Origin: Terriglobia bacterium
GTDB lineage: Bacteria; Acidobacteriota; Terriglobia; Terriglobales; Acidobacteriaceae
DNA length: 41,419 nt
Direction of reading: 5' to 3'
Assembly: GCA_021324365.1 (NCBI GenBank)
Contig: JAJPJE010000125.1
Span: forward strand, 1 to 41,419
Numbering within the stretch: the stretch's first letter is position 1; the number at the start of each line of letters is the position of its first letter. The notes under the pieces are model-generated. The model was given only the letters and a program-made list of their open reading frames with translations. It made no database searches and was not told the origin of the DNA. The translations under genes were made by a program, and so were the position numbers. Below are positions 1 to 8,365 of the stretch, in pieces.

Positions 1-48
1 GCCCGAGGAGAGCACCATACCTCAGCGCAGAGGCGAAAGGAGTACGTT

Positions 49-252
49 GTGAGAGAAAAGGGTACAGTGAAGTGGTTCAATGGGGCCAAGGGCTATGGCT
101 TCATCCAGCGTTCCACCGGAGAAGACGTTTTCGTCCACTACTCCGCTATCCAGGAGAACGGTTATCGTTCTCTCAATGAGGGCGAGACAGTGGAATTCGA
201 CCTCTTGAAGGGCCCCAAGGGTTATCAGGCTGCAAACGTCAGCCGGGCATAA
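49..252 (+). CDS. Cold-shock protein, CspA family
   Basis: A 67-residue single-domain cold-shock protein that binds single-stranded RNA and DNA and acts as an RNA chaperone in the cytoplasm. Both nucleic-acid binding motifs are visible: RNP1 (KGYGFI, residues 14-19) and RNP2 (VFVHY, residues 27-31), with the family's usual N-terminal GTVKWFN strand. Length is normal for the family. The start is a GTG, chosen because an AAAGGAG ribosome binding site lies just upstream with normal spacing. A GC-rich stem-loop follows the gene. Whether it is truly cold-induced cannot be told from the sequence; the family also has constitutive members. Confidence 0.95.
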   Translation: MREKGTVKWFNGAKGYGFIQRSTGEDVFVHYSAIQENGYRSLNEGETVEFDLLKGPKGYQAANVSRA

Positions 253-281
253 CCCCTTTTTTTCCAGCTAGAGCGATAGTT

Positions 282-304
282 GACGCGGGCACTCAGCCCG
301 CGTC
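282..304 (+). terminator. Stem-loop after the cold-shock gene, possible terminator
   Basis: A perfect 9-bp stem (GACGCGGGC / GCCCGCGTC) with a 5-nt loop lies between the cold-shock gene and the convergent gene that ends at 319. It is followed by only two T residues and then A residues, so it is a poor classical terminator on either strand, but its position between convergent genes fits transcription termination. Confidence 0.5.
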
Positions 305-318
305 TTAAAATCTGAAGC

Positions 319-2184
319 CTATTTCAATTCCAGCGTCACTAACTCCCCATCTGAGCCCGGACCAGGTTTGTAATTCACCAATACACGTCGGTTCTTCCAG
401 TCGCACGAAAACGTCTCGTCACTGCCGATGACAATCACCTGTTTCGCGTCTGGTGCCTTTAGACGGAGGCGCTTGCCGCCCGCCTCCAGATTTACTGTCG
501 CTGCCGGAGGAACCGAGCAGTCAACGTTTAACAGTTCTGCATACATATACTTGGTGGGCCGGGGTGTTGCCGTCTGTTGCTGGGCGTTCGCGGCAGCGGT
601 CAAATCGTCTAAAGTCTCGACCTTCTCTCCAGGGGCCGCCCGCCATTGTGGTGAAGTCAGATCCTGCTTATATCTCTCGGCGTACAACCCTTCGACATGT
701 TTCTCCTGCAGAGACTGTGATTGCTTCGCCTGCATGGCCTGCAATCTCTGGTTCGCCACGGTCACGATCTGCGGATCGGAACTATTCCGAACGCGGTTCA
801 ACACCGCAATGGCTTTGTCGAACTGGCTCGCGTCTGCATAGTACTGTGCCAAATCCAGCGCGTACTGTTCCTGCCCCGGATGGAGCTGCACCGCCTTCTG
901 CGCGTTCACGATTGCCTGCGGATACCGCTGCTCCAAGGCATAGGCATAGGCGAGCAGGTTGTAGGCGTCCGCATATTGCGGATAGATCGCGATGGCCGTC
1001 TCCAGTTCGCGTTCCATGGGTACGGAACTGGAGGGTTCCTGTCCCTGTGCCACAGCGCGATCGTGCATGTATCGTGCCGCCAGATAGTGTGGCTCAGGAT
1101 CCTTGGGAGCCGAAGCCATTGCACGCCGGATACACTCGGAAGCGTTTTCGAAATCCTTGTTCTGCAGATAGATGTAAGCGAGAGCGCGATTCGCAACCGC
1201 ATTGTCGGGATCGGTTCGCAGGACATCTTTCAGCTCACCCAGCGCCTGCCGCCGGTAGTCACGCGAGTGCGCATGCAGATCTGCTACTTCAGCTGCCGCG
1301 GTGGCCACGTCCACCTTGTTGAAGGGAAACCCAGAGTAATCCAGTACCAGGGGCTGTAGCATTTGTACTGTCAGCGGCGATTTGAAGTAATCGCGAAGTG
1401 CCTTTTCGAACTGATCTTCGCTCATGCCGAAGGCCTGCTCCACGGCCTGTGGCACCGGTACCTGCTGGATTTGGGACAACTGCAGGTAATTGAAGAGTTG
1501 CGGCAGCTGTTGCTTCGACATCAAGTAATGCACCAGCAGCCACGACTCGGCATAGAAGATTGCCCGCCGGCTGCGCCGGTTATAAACGTCGGAATCTGTC
1601 TGCGCCAGCATCAGTTCTTCGACATTCATCCAGGGCATGTTAGTGAGCGCCATCCGGTTCGCATCCGAGATATTGCCAATCTGCAACCCGGTATTGGTGA
1701 TCTTCATGGTGGCGAAATATTCCGCCAGGCCTTCGTCGAACCACGCGGGAACGGGCGGGAAGTTCGCGTGCACCAATGCATGGATGTACTCATGTAACGC
1801 GGTACCCCAATCTTCAGTCGAGAGATCCAGGGCAATGAAATCACGATCCGGCGAGGCTTCGAAAAATCCGGCCATATCAACCGGCTTACCCTGATACAGC
1901 GGCGCATATTGCATCAACTCGCTGCGACTTCGGAAGCCGATGATCTGCAACGGTACCGGCAGGTTCACTGTTGATTTCTGCAGCACCGATCCGAAGACAT
2001 ACCGCATCTGCTCAAAGCGATACACCACCTCTCGGCCATGCTTCGTGTCCGTGTCCGTCAGGACAACGAAATGGTTCGAATGCACCTCCATCCAGTGCTG
2101 CTGCTCGGAGGATGCGAACATTGATTTGCAGAAGAACAGCAGGATTAGCAGGGAGAGAAAGCGAAAGTGCTTTGTGCGACCCAT
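319..2184 (-). CDS. Secreted HExxH metallopeptidase-like protein with TPR repeats
   Basis: A 621-residue exported protein. An N-terminal hydrophobic stretch (about residues 8-24) looks like a signal peptide. A peptidase-MA-like (DUF1570-type) domain follows: HEYIH at 131-135 gives two zinc-ligand histidines and the catalytic Glu, and WFDEGLAEY near 148-156 supplies the likely third ligand Glu151. Residues about 315-470 contain TPR-like helical repeats, and the last 80 residues form a separate beta-rich tail. The start at ATG 2184 was chosen because it places the signal peptide at the very N-terminus; the frame stays open to 2247 without a better ribosome binding site. Substrate is unknown; such proteins are common in Acidobacteriota and may act on cell-envelope proteins. 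Confidence 0.85.
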   Translation of the reverse strand: MGRTKHFRFLSLLILLFFCKSMFASSEQQHWMEVHSNHFVVLTDTDTKHGREVVYRFEQMRYVFGSVLQKSTVNLPVPLQIIGFRSRSELMQYAPLYQGKPVDMAGFFEASPDRDFIALDLSTEDWGTALHEYIHALVHANFPPVPAWFDEGLAEYFATMKITNTGLQIGNISDANRMALTNMPWMNVEELMLAQTDSDVYNRRSRRAIFYAESWLLVHYLMSKQQLPQLFNYLQLSQIQQVPVPQAVEQAFGMSEDQFEKALRDYFKSPLTVQMLQPLVLDYSGFPFNKVDVATAAAEVADLHAHSRDYRRQALGELKDVLRTDPDNAVANRALAYIYLQNKDFENASECIRRAMASAPKDPEPHYLAARYMHDRAVAQGQEPSSSVPMERELETAIAIYPQYADAYNLLAYAYALEQRYPQAIVNAQKAVQLHPGQEQYALDLAQYYADASQFDKAIAVLNRVRNSSDPQIVTVANQRLQAMQAKQSQSLQEKHVEGLYAERYKQDLTSPQWRAAPGEKVETLDDLTAAANAQQQTATPRPTKYMYAELLNVDCSVPPAATVNLEAGGKRLRLKAPDAKQVIVIGSDETFSCDWKNRRVLVNYKPGPGSDGELVTLELK

Positions 2185-2295
2185 GGTATCCGCGCCGGCC
2201 CGGGACTGGCGAATTACAGCTGGCCCTTGATAGGAAGATGCTAGCACGATGGCTGCAGGCTTGCTGCGGCCGCATGCATTGTCAGGCCAAGTGAG

Positions 2296-3105
2296 CTAGT
2301 TAGCCCCTCCGCCGGCCTGAGGTTCAGAGGCCGCCATGAGCGGCTGCAACCTGCCTCGGATCAGGGTTTCCACCTGCGACCAAACTCGCGGATCGCACTC
2401 GATCGAGGTATGTCCTTTGAAAAAAAAACGGTCGTACCACGGATAATCACGGCATTCGGGCGGCGCCTCCCTGTAGTGAAACCGGAAATTACCAAGAATC
2501 TCTGTGTGGGACGGATCCTGTGCCTTGATTCGAGGCAATCCGTGGAGAAGTCCAGCTGTTTGGTAAAAGTTCGCCGCTTCATTGACGTTTGGCGGAATCG
2601 TGGAATCGTCGTTCCCGAGTTTACGGATCGTATCAACCACCACCGTCAGCAGGACCGGGATATTATCGCGTTCGAGTTCGCGTGCCAGCGTCATCGCGGC
2701 CGTTGCACCCCAACTATGGCCGTACAGAATGATCCGCGCTTGCTGCTTTTCCTGCCCGGAAAGACGGCCATCGCGATCCTGGTCAAGCCAGCGAAGGATC
2801 AGCTTGTGAGCCTGCCAGACCTGCCGATTTTGCAGCACTTCAACGTGCGCGTCTGATCCGTATGAAGCTTTCAACCGGTGCGCAAGCTGGACCTCGGAAT
2901 GGCGAAGGTCGTTCTTGTGAACAAAACCACCAACAAAGCCGATCACAATTCCTGGGGAACCCGGGGACCGCTGCGTCGAAAGCTGGGTTTGCGCTTTGGC
3001 AATACTCGGCCGAAAAAGAGCGCTGCAGGTCAATACCAGCAGCAAGACTGCAAGGCCCGTAGCGCTCTTCTCGCAGAGTAGCTTGCTGGAGTTTTCTGTC
3101 CGCAT
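2296..3105 (-). CDS. Secreted alpha/beta-hydrolase-like protein with an EF-hand-like loop
   Basis: A 269-residue protein with an N-terminal hydrophobic export signal (about residues 16-38). The nucleophile elbow is GHSWG, putting the nucleophile at Ser131; Asp158 and His232 are plausible remaining triad members by spacing. Immediately before the nucleophile strand sits a 12-residue loop, residues 108-119, with D108, D110, D112, G113 and E119, which has the pattern of a calcium-binding EF-hand loop. Such a loop is not a standard part of the alpha/beta-hydrolase fold. The substrate cannot be assigned (lipase, esterase or thioesterase are all possible). The ribosome binding site upstream of this ATG is weak, so the start is less certain than the domain call. 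Confidence 0.75.
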   Translation of the reverse strand: MRTENSSKLLCEKSATGLAVLLLVLTCSALFRPSIAKAQTQLSTQRSPGSPGIVIGFVGGFVHKNDLRHSEVQLAHRLKASYGSDAHVEVLQNRQVWQAHKLILRWLDQDRDGRLSGQEKQQARIILYGHSWGATAAMTLARELERDNIPVLLTVVVDTIRKLGNDDSTIPPNVNEAANFYQTAGLLHGLPRIKAQDPSHTEILGNFRFHYREAPPECRDYPWYDRFFFKGHTSIECDPRVWSQVETLIRGRLQPLMAASEPQAGGGAN

Positions 3106-3244
3106 CGCGAAAGCCCTTTATGCGTACCTTCGATGTCAGTTCCATTCGCCGGGAGGCAAATTTGCAAAAAAGCGGTGAATTTTTGCGCCGGACCAGATTG
3201 GCACTTTGCCAAATAATCCAGTAAGAGGCGCCCGCCTGCGTTGA

Positions 3245-4513
3245 TTACGTGCTGTGCGGGTGAGCAAGGTAATGCTGCCGTAGCAGGTCCTTGCCGTAGT
3301 CATTTCCGTTCGGTGTTCGCACCACGCAATGGATATGCTGCTGTGTTGGCTTCATCGGGTCGGCGGCAAATTTCCTGAGATTCGCCGGGCGCTGATGATC
3401 GAACTCAATCAGGATGACCGGGTTCTGCACACGGTAATAGAACACGCTTTCGGGCTGCGTGCCGCCTATCCAGGTAAACCAGGTGTTGTCGAGATGCCGA
3501 TCAACTTCGTCCATTTTCACGCGTGTATGACCGTCGTCCATGTTGCTTACATACAGGTGGACGAGATCTCGGAATCGTTGCCGGGCCTGACCGCTCAGAT
3601 CGTTGACCTGCAAGCCGGTGTAATCGATTACCACGTTGTCTTTGAAGGCTTCCGTGAGATTGTTATTGCCGGTTTTGGAGAAGTTCAGGATCGCGCGCTT
3701 GCGCTGTATGTCCGACAAGGAACTCAGCATGGCTAGCCCATCGTTCTGTTCCTGCTGGAGTATTTCCAGACCCTTATACTTACCGGACGGCGCCTTCACC
3801 GGCTCAGATCCGATAAACAGAGGCGTCATTACCACCTGATCGCCGAGCACGAAGTAGTTGATGATCGCGTGATGTCCTTCCAGCTTCCAGCCCCAAGGTT
3901 CAGTTGCAGAAGGACGGCCGTACACCTGCATGTAATACAGCCACTCTCCCAGGAAAACGTGGTCTTCCGACAGTTCGGCCAGCGTTTCGTTGAGTCGCAT
4001 GATGTTGCGAGTCAGCTCGAATCCCTTTGCACTTAGGGAAGCGCGGATTAAACCGAATGCGGCTTGCCGCTGCGCCTCGGTCATATCTGCGAAGCAAACT
4101 CCCTGGCGCGCGTAAAAGTGCTGATTCATCCACTTTCGCCACTCGACGTCATCGACCGGAAACACGGTTCGCGCCAGTTGCACCGGAGTTAGCGAGGCGA
4201 TGAACTTTTCCGCAGCGTTCCGCACAGGTTCGGCCGAGACGCCACTGGGCTTGATCTCGAAAAGCCCAGGTATGACCTCGCCATTTGTTGTGATTCCCTT
4301 GAACGGTGCGGCCAGGCCTTCTTTCTCGTAATCCTCGGACATAATGCGAAACCGCTCCGCCATCTCCGAGGGACTCTGGCGTTCCGTCTGCCCCAGCGCC
4401 CACGGCGCGAGCACTGCGGCTGAGATGAGGCTGGAAAGAAATTCGCGACGCGTTGGAACTCCGGGATTCGCACGCGAATGCGCATGTCCGTGATGATGAA
4501 GATTGTGTTGCAA
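3245..4513 (-). CDS. Tat-exported DUF3500 family protein
   Basis: A 422-residue protein starting at a TTG codon, chosen because a perfect GGAGG ribosome binding site lies 5 nt upstream. The N-terminus is His-rich and then carries a twin-arginine signal, TRREFLSSL followed by a hydrophobic segment and ALG-Q, indicating Tat export of a folded protein. The rest matches the DUF3500 pattern: GWKLEGHH in the middle, an EFDHQ motif and PTQQHIH near the C-terminus. The reaction is not known. Tat export together with many conserved histidines suggests a metal-binding or cofactor-containing protein, which is inference. The frame stays open a further 221 codons upstream, over queG, but that extension has no supporting start signal. 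Confidence 0.85.
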   Translation of the reverse strand: MQHNLHHHGHAHSRANPGVPTRREFLSSLISAAVLAPWALGQTERQSPSEMAERFRIMSEDYEKEGLAAPFKGITTNGEVIPGLFEIKPSGVSAEPVRNAAEKFIASLTPVQLARTVFPVDDVEWRKWMNQHFYARQGVCFADMTEAQRQAAFGLIRASLSAKGFELTRNIMRLNETLAELSEDHVFLGEWLYYMQVYGRPSATEPWGWKLEGHHAIINYFVLGDQVVMTPLFIGSEPVKAPSGKYKGLEILQQEQNDGLAMLSSLSDIQRKRAILNFSKTGNNNLTEAFKDNVVIDYTGLQVNDLSGQARQRFRDLVHLYVSNMDDGHTRVKMDEVDRHLDNTWFTWIGGTQPESVFYYRVQNPVILIEFDHQRPANLRKFAADPMKPTQQHIHCVVRTPNGNDYGKDLLRQHYLAHPHST

Positions 4514-4608
4514 GCTTGCCTCCGGGAGAGTGGCGGGAACATAACACGAGCGCAGCTCTTCGGCAACACAGATTGGTCTTCCGGTGCAGATTTTCGGAAT
4601 GGCGAGGT

Positions 4609-5685
4609 TTAGTCCGCTACTGCGGAGCTGAAGCGCCGTCGCAGAGCTTCCATTGCCCACCGTGCATGTTCGGCCACCACCGGATCTTTGTCTGCAGCCA
4701 GCCCTTCGAGAACCGGCAGAAACCGCTCTTCCCCCGAGTTCGCCATCGATAACACGGCATTGCGCCGCAGGCCCTGTCGCTTCGCCCGCGTTACCGGCGA
4801 TCCGCGGAAGGTCTGGCGAAACTCTTCTTCCGAGATAGTCGCCAGCCAATCGAGGGCGGGATTGACCAATTCCTGCCGAGTCTGAAATTCGGGCGTGTTG
4901 TTCAGCGGCGCCTTGCGATTCCATGGGCACACGTCCTGACAGATGTCGCAGCCAAAAACCTGGCGTCCCATTCGATCGCGGAATTCCAATGGGACTTCGC
5001 CGCGCTTCTCGATTGTGAGATAGGCAATGCAGCGCGAAGCGTCCATTTGATGAGGGGCCGTGAATGCGTTTGTCGGGCAGGCGTCGAGGCAGCGCGTGCA
5101 GGTGCCGCAGCGGTCTGACGCTGGCAGATCGGGAGCGAGTTCCATCGATGTAAGGATTACTCCAAGGAAAAACCACGATCCGAGTTTCTGGTTGATAAGA
5201 CAGGTGTTCTTACCGATCCAGCCCACGCCGGCGTATTTCGCGTAGATGCGCTCGACGATAGGACCAGTGTCGACGTAGCAACGGCTTCGGATTTCTGGAG
5301 CCGATTCGAGCAACTTGCTTTCGACCCGGCGGAGGCGCTTCATCACGAAATCGTGATAGTCACCGTTAAACCAGGCGTACCGAGAAATCCAGCCTTGGCT
5401 GGGTTCCGCAGGCATGATGGAATACGGCTCCCCAGTGTGATAGTTGAGCGCACAAACAATAACGGAACGCGCCCATGGCGCAACTCGATTGAGCGATGCT
5501 CGTTTCAGTTCGCCACTTTCATCGCGAGATTCGAGATAGCGCATCTCGCCGGCATGACCATTGGCGATCCACTCGGGAAAGTAGTCCAGCTCTCGAAATT
5601 CACGGACCGGCGAGATTCCGGCCAGATCGAATCCGGCATCGGCGGCAGAGCGCTTGACGAGAGCAGACAGGGAAGACTCGGTCAC
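4609..5685 (-). CDS. queG: Epoxyqueuosine reductase QueG
   Basis: A 358-residue cobalamin-dependent iron-sulfur enzyme that reduces epoxyqueuosine to queuosine in the wobble position of tRNAs with GUN anticodons, the last step of queuosine synthesis. The catalytic Asp139 lies in the VDTGP motif. Two ferredoxin-like clusters follow: C193, C196, C199, C203 and C219, C246, C249, C253. The C-terminal 70 residues are helical, matching the HEAT-like tail of QueG. Length and domain order are normal. The start is GTG, with no Shine-Dalgarno sequence but a CATAAT box six nt upstream, so the transcript may be leaderless. No other queuosine gene is adjacent. Confidence 0.95.
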   Translation of the reverse strand: MTESSLSALVKRSAADAGFDLAGISPVREFRELDYFPEWIANGHAGEMRYLESRDESGELKRASLNRVAPWARSVIVCALNYHTGEPYSIMPAEPSQGWISRYAWFNGDYHDFVMKRLRRVESKLLESAPEIRSRCYVDTGPIVERIYAKYAGVGWIGKNTCLINQKLGSWFFLGVILTSMELAPDLPASDRCGTCTRCLDACPTNAFTAPHQMDASRCIAYLTIEKRGEVPLEFRDRMGRQVFGCDICQDVCPWNRKAPLNNTPEFQTRQELVNPALDWLATISEEEFRQTFRGSPVTRAKRQGLRRNAVLSMANSGEERFLPVLEGLAADKDPVVAEHARWAMEALRRRFSSAVAD

Positions 5686-5806
5686 GTATCTATTATGACC
5701 GAAGCGACCGAAGTGATCGCGACTGGGCTTTGGAATCGGGAAATCGGGTAAATGGCAACCGGGTAATCTGAAAACTGAAAGGCACGGAAAGGCCGATAGA
5801 GAGCTT

Positions 5807-7240
5807 TTACCAGCTTCCGGTCGTCAGATATTCATGCACCGACTTCGCCGCCTTGCGGCCCGCTCCCATGGCGAGAATGACCGTCGCACCGCCAGTCACG
5901 ATATCGCCTCCGGCAAACACGCCACGCTTGGAAGTCCGTTGCGTCTCCGGATCGGCTTCGATGTAGCGCCACTTATTAGTTTTCAGATCGGGCGTGCTCG
6001 ACTGGATCATCGGATTCGCGGTGGTTCCAACGGCGATGATGGCCAAAGCTGCTGGCCTGGTGAATTCCGATCCGGCGATTGGCACAGGGCGGCGGCGGCC
6101 CGAAGCATCAGGCTCGCCGAGTTCCATCCTTTGGCAGCGTACCGAGCGGAGCCGGCCATGTTCGTCTCCGAGGAACTCGACCGGGTTGACAAGCATTTGA
6201 AAGTCGACGCCTTCCTGTCTGGCGTGCGCGACTTCTTCTTTGCGGGCGGGCATTTCGGCCTCGCTGCGGCGGTATAGCAATGCCGCCGACTTCGCGCCCA
6301 GTCGCAGCGATGTTCGCACCGCATCCATCGCCGTATTGCCGCCGCCAATCACCACCACATCCTTGTCCTTGCAGTCATAGAGCGGCTCGTCGTATTCGGG
6401 GAAACGATAGCCACGCATGAGATTGACGCGTGTGAGGAACTCATTGGCGGAAAAAACACCAACAAGATGCTCCCCAGGAATGTTCAGAAACACCGGCAAA
6501 CCGGCTCCGGTCGCAATGAACACGGCGTCGTAACGCTCATTCTGCATGAGTTCGTCAATCGTGACAGTCTTGCCGACGACAACATTGGTTTCGAATTCGA
6601 CGCCCATGCGGCGGAGGTTGTGAATTTCCTGGCGTACGATATCGCGGGGCAGGCGGAATTCCGGGATGCCGTAAACGAGCACGCCGCCCAGTTCATGCAG
6701 TGCTTCGAAAACCCGAACTTCATGGCCCTTCTGAATCAGATCACCGGCGCAGGAGAGTCCGGCTGGGCCGCTGCCCACGATTGCGACTTTCTTTCCGGTT
6801 TTCCTTGCGACCGGCGGGAGACCGAGCTTGCCTGTTTTTTGCTCGTAGTCCGCGACGAATCGCTCGAGGTATCCGATGGCCAGCGAATCGCCTTTCTTAT
6901 TCAGGATGCACGCGCCTTCACATTGGTCTTCCTGCGGACACACGCGTCCGGTAATCGCAGGTAACGCATTGTCTTCACGAATCTTTGCAGCGGCCCCCAA
7001 ATAATCTTCAGCGAGAATGAGGTCGAGGAATTCACGTACTTTTACTCCGACAGGGCACTCGATCATGCACGTCGGCTTCGCACACGCGATGCAGCGCAGC
7101 GCCTCCTGCCGCGCTCGTTCTACCGGCAGCCCAAGATTAACTTCTTTGAAGTTATGCGTACGTTGCTGCGCATCCTGTTCGGGCATGTGCTGCCGCTGAA
7201 TTTTCATGCGCTCTTTGTTGGGGAGCGGATTAGGAGGCAT
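5807..7240 (-). CDS. nfnB: NADPH-binding flavoprotein, NfnB / glutamate synthase small-subunit family
   Basis: A 477-residue flavoprotein of the GltD/NfnB family. The N-terminal Cys cluster (CIACAKPTCMIECP and the later CPQEDQCEGAC) binds iron-sulfur clusters; GSGPAGLSCAGDL binds FAD and GGGNTAMDAVR binds NAD(P). No glutamate synthase large subunit is nearby. Instead the gene overlaps the upstream sulfide/dihydroorotate-dehydrogenase-like gene by 11 bp, the arrangement of NfnAB, which couples NADH and reduced ferredoxin to NADPH formation. The ATG at 7240 has GAGG upstream (GAGGTGAATC before ATG). The alternative is a stand-alone GltD-type reductase; the partner gene makes Nfn the better call. 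Confidence 0.85.
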   Translation of the reverse strand: MPPNPLPNKERMKIQRQHMPEQDAQQRTHNFKEVNLGLPVERARQEALRCIACAKPTCMIECPVGVKVREFLDLILAEDYLGAAAKIREDNALPAITGRVCPQEDQCEGACILNKKGDSLAIGYLERFVADYEQKTGKLGLPPVARKTGKKVAIVGSGPAGLSCAGDLIQKGHEVRVFEALHELGGVLVYGIPEFRLPRDIVRQEIHNLRRMGVEFETNVVVGKTVTIDELMQNERYDAVFIATGAGLPVFLNIPGEHLVGVFSANEFLTRVNLMRGYRFPEYDEPLYDCKDKDVVVIGGGNTAMDAVRTSLRLGAKSAALLYRRSEAEMPARKEEVAHARQEGVDFQMLVNPVEFLGDEHGRLRSVRCQRMELGEPDASGRRRPVPIAGSEFTRPAALAIIAVGTTANPMIQSSTPDLKTNKWRYIEADPETQRTSKRGVFAGGDIVTGGATVILAMGAGRKAAKSVHEYLTTGSW

Positions 7241-8150
7241 GATTCACCTCAGAGGTCTCTTCGCCACTTATAGCCTCGACAAAGTGCTTTTTCATTTCCA
7301 TGCGAATGATTTCCAACTCATGCTCAGGATTTGCCAGAAGGTCCTTCAGCGCTTGTTGCTCTTTGTCTCGATACGCGCTGTTCCGTTCCGTGAGTACGTC
7401 GAAGTTAACAGCTTCGGCTTCGAATTCGGGCCCATCGACGCAGGCGAACTGGTTCTTTTTATTGACGAGAACGCGGCAGCCGCCACACATACCCGTCCCA
7501 TCCACCATGATGGAGTTGAGACTGACGATGGTCTTGACGCCGGTAAACTTGGTTTCCTTAGCGACGGCGCGCATCATCGGAACCGGGCCGATGGCGAGAA
7601 TGTAGTCGATCGGATATGGTCCAGAGAGCAGGTCTTTCAATTTGTCTGTGACTAAGCCTTTGCGCCCATAGGTTCCGTCATCAGTGCAGATATGGGTTTC
7701 GTTACTTACCTTGCGAACTTCCTCCTCCAGAATGACAAGGTCGCGTGAGCGCGCGCCGAGAATGGAGATGACATAGTTGCCTGCCTGGCGCAGCGCGCGG
7801 GCCGTCGGCAAAGCGATCGCCGTCCCGACGCCACCGCCGATCACCACCGCAGTCCCGTAGTGCTGAATTTCGGAGGGCTTTCCCAGGGGCCCGACAATGT
7901 CGAGGATTGAATCACCGGCTTCCAGCATGTTCAGCAAACATGTGGTCTTACCGATTCCCTGGACTACCAGCGTGATCGTGCCTTCATGCGGATCGGAGTC
8001 GGCAATGGTCAGCGGGATGCGCTCGCCGTGCTCGTACAGGCGCACGATGACGAATTGTCCCGGTTTTTGTTTGCGGGCGATGCGGGCGGCCTCAATCACG
8101 AACATCTTGACGCCGCGACCAAGCTCACGAGTTTCGAGAATACGGAACAT
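7230..8150 (-). CDS. nfnA: NfnA-like ferredoxin:NADP oxidoreductase subunit (FAD, 2Fe-2S)
   Basis: A 306-residue protein of the sulfide/dihydroorotate dehydrogenase-like FAD/NAD family, about the size of NfnA. The FAD-binding part is at the N-terminus (GERIPLTIAD near 42-51), the NAD-binding site is at GGGVGTAIALP near 105-115, and a 2Fe-2S motif uses C222, C225 and C237 with Asp217 just upstream; Nfn enzymes are known for an Asp as one cluster ligand. The ATG at 8150 was chosen because GGAGG lies 5 nt upstream. It is the first gene of a two-gene operon with the flavoprotein it overlaps. In anaerobes Nfn bifurcates electrons; the direction used in this organism is not shown by sequence. Confidence 0.88.
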   Translation of the reverse strand: MFRILETRELGRGVKMFVIEAARIARKQKPGQFVIVRLYEHGERIPLTIADSDPHEGTITLVVQGIGKTTCLLNMLEAGDSILDIVGPLGKPSEIQHYGTAVVIGGGVGTAIALPTARALRQAGNYVISILGARSRDLVILEEEVRKVSNETHICTDDGTYGRKGLVTDKLKDLLSGPYPIDYILAIGPVPMMRAVAKETKFTGVKTIVSLNSIMVDGTGMCGGCRVLVNKKNQFACVDGPEFEAEAVNFDVLTERNSAYRDKEQQALKDLLANPEHELEIIRMEMKKHFVEAISGEETSEVNHAS

Positions 8151-8365
8151 GGGGACCTCCGGAGAGACGCCTCTACAGCCAATGTTCTGCACTCATGACC
8201 AAATGGTCTGTGATAAAGATCACTTCCGCATGGTTATGCGCACGCAAGGAGGGCAGGGCAACCGTGATATGCGGCGTATGCCGGTTACTTTGGTTCAGGT
8301 CATGACCCGCGGATACTCAGGTTTGCGGAGCTTTCCATCGTATTCTCGATGCTGAGGAACCACTT

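Noticed and set aside
453-1359. Long plus-strand open frames opposite the HExxH/TPR gene
   Set aside because: They are antisense to a gene with clear domains and have no recognisable content, start signal or signal peptide.
4514-5176. The DUF3500 frame stays open 221 codons further upstream, overlapping queG on the same strand
   Set aside because: The extension runs through strongly conserved queG coding sequence in another frame, would bury the Tat signal in the middle of the protein, and lacks a ribosome binding site; the TTG at 4513 has a perfect one.
5807-7240. Glutamate synthase small subunit as the name for this gene
   Set aside because: No large subunit is nearby and the overlap with an NfnA-like gene fits NfnB better; the other name remains possible.
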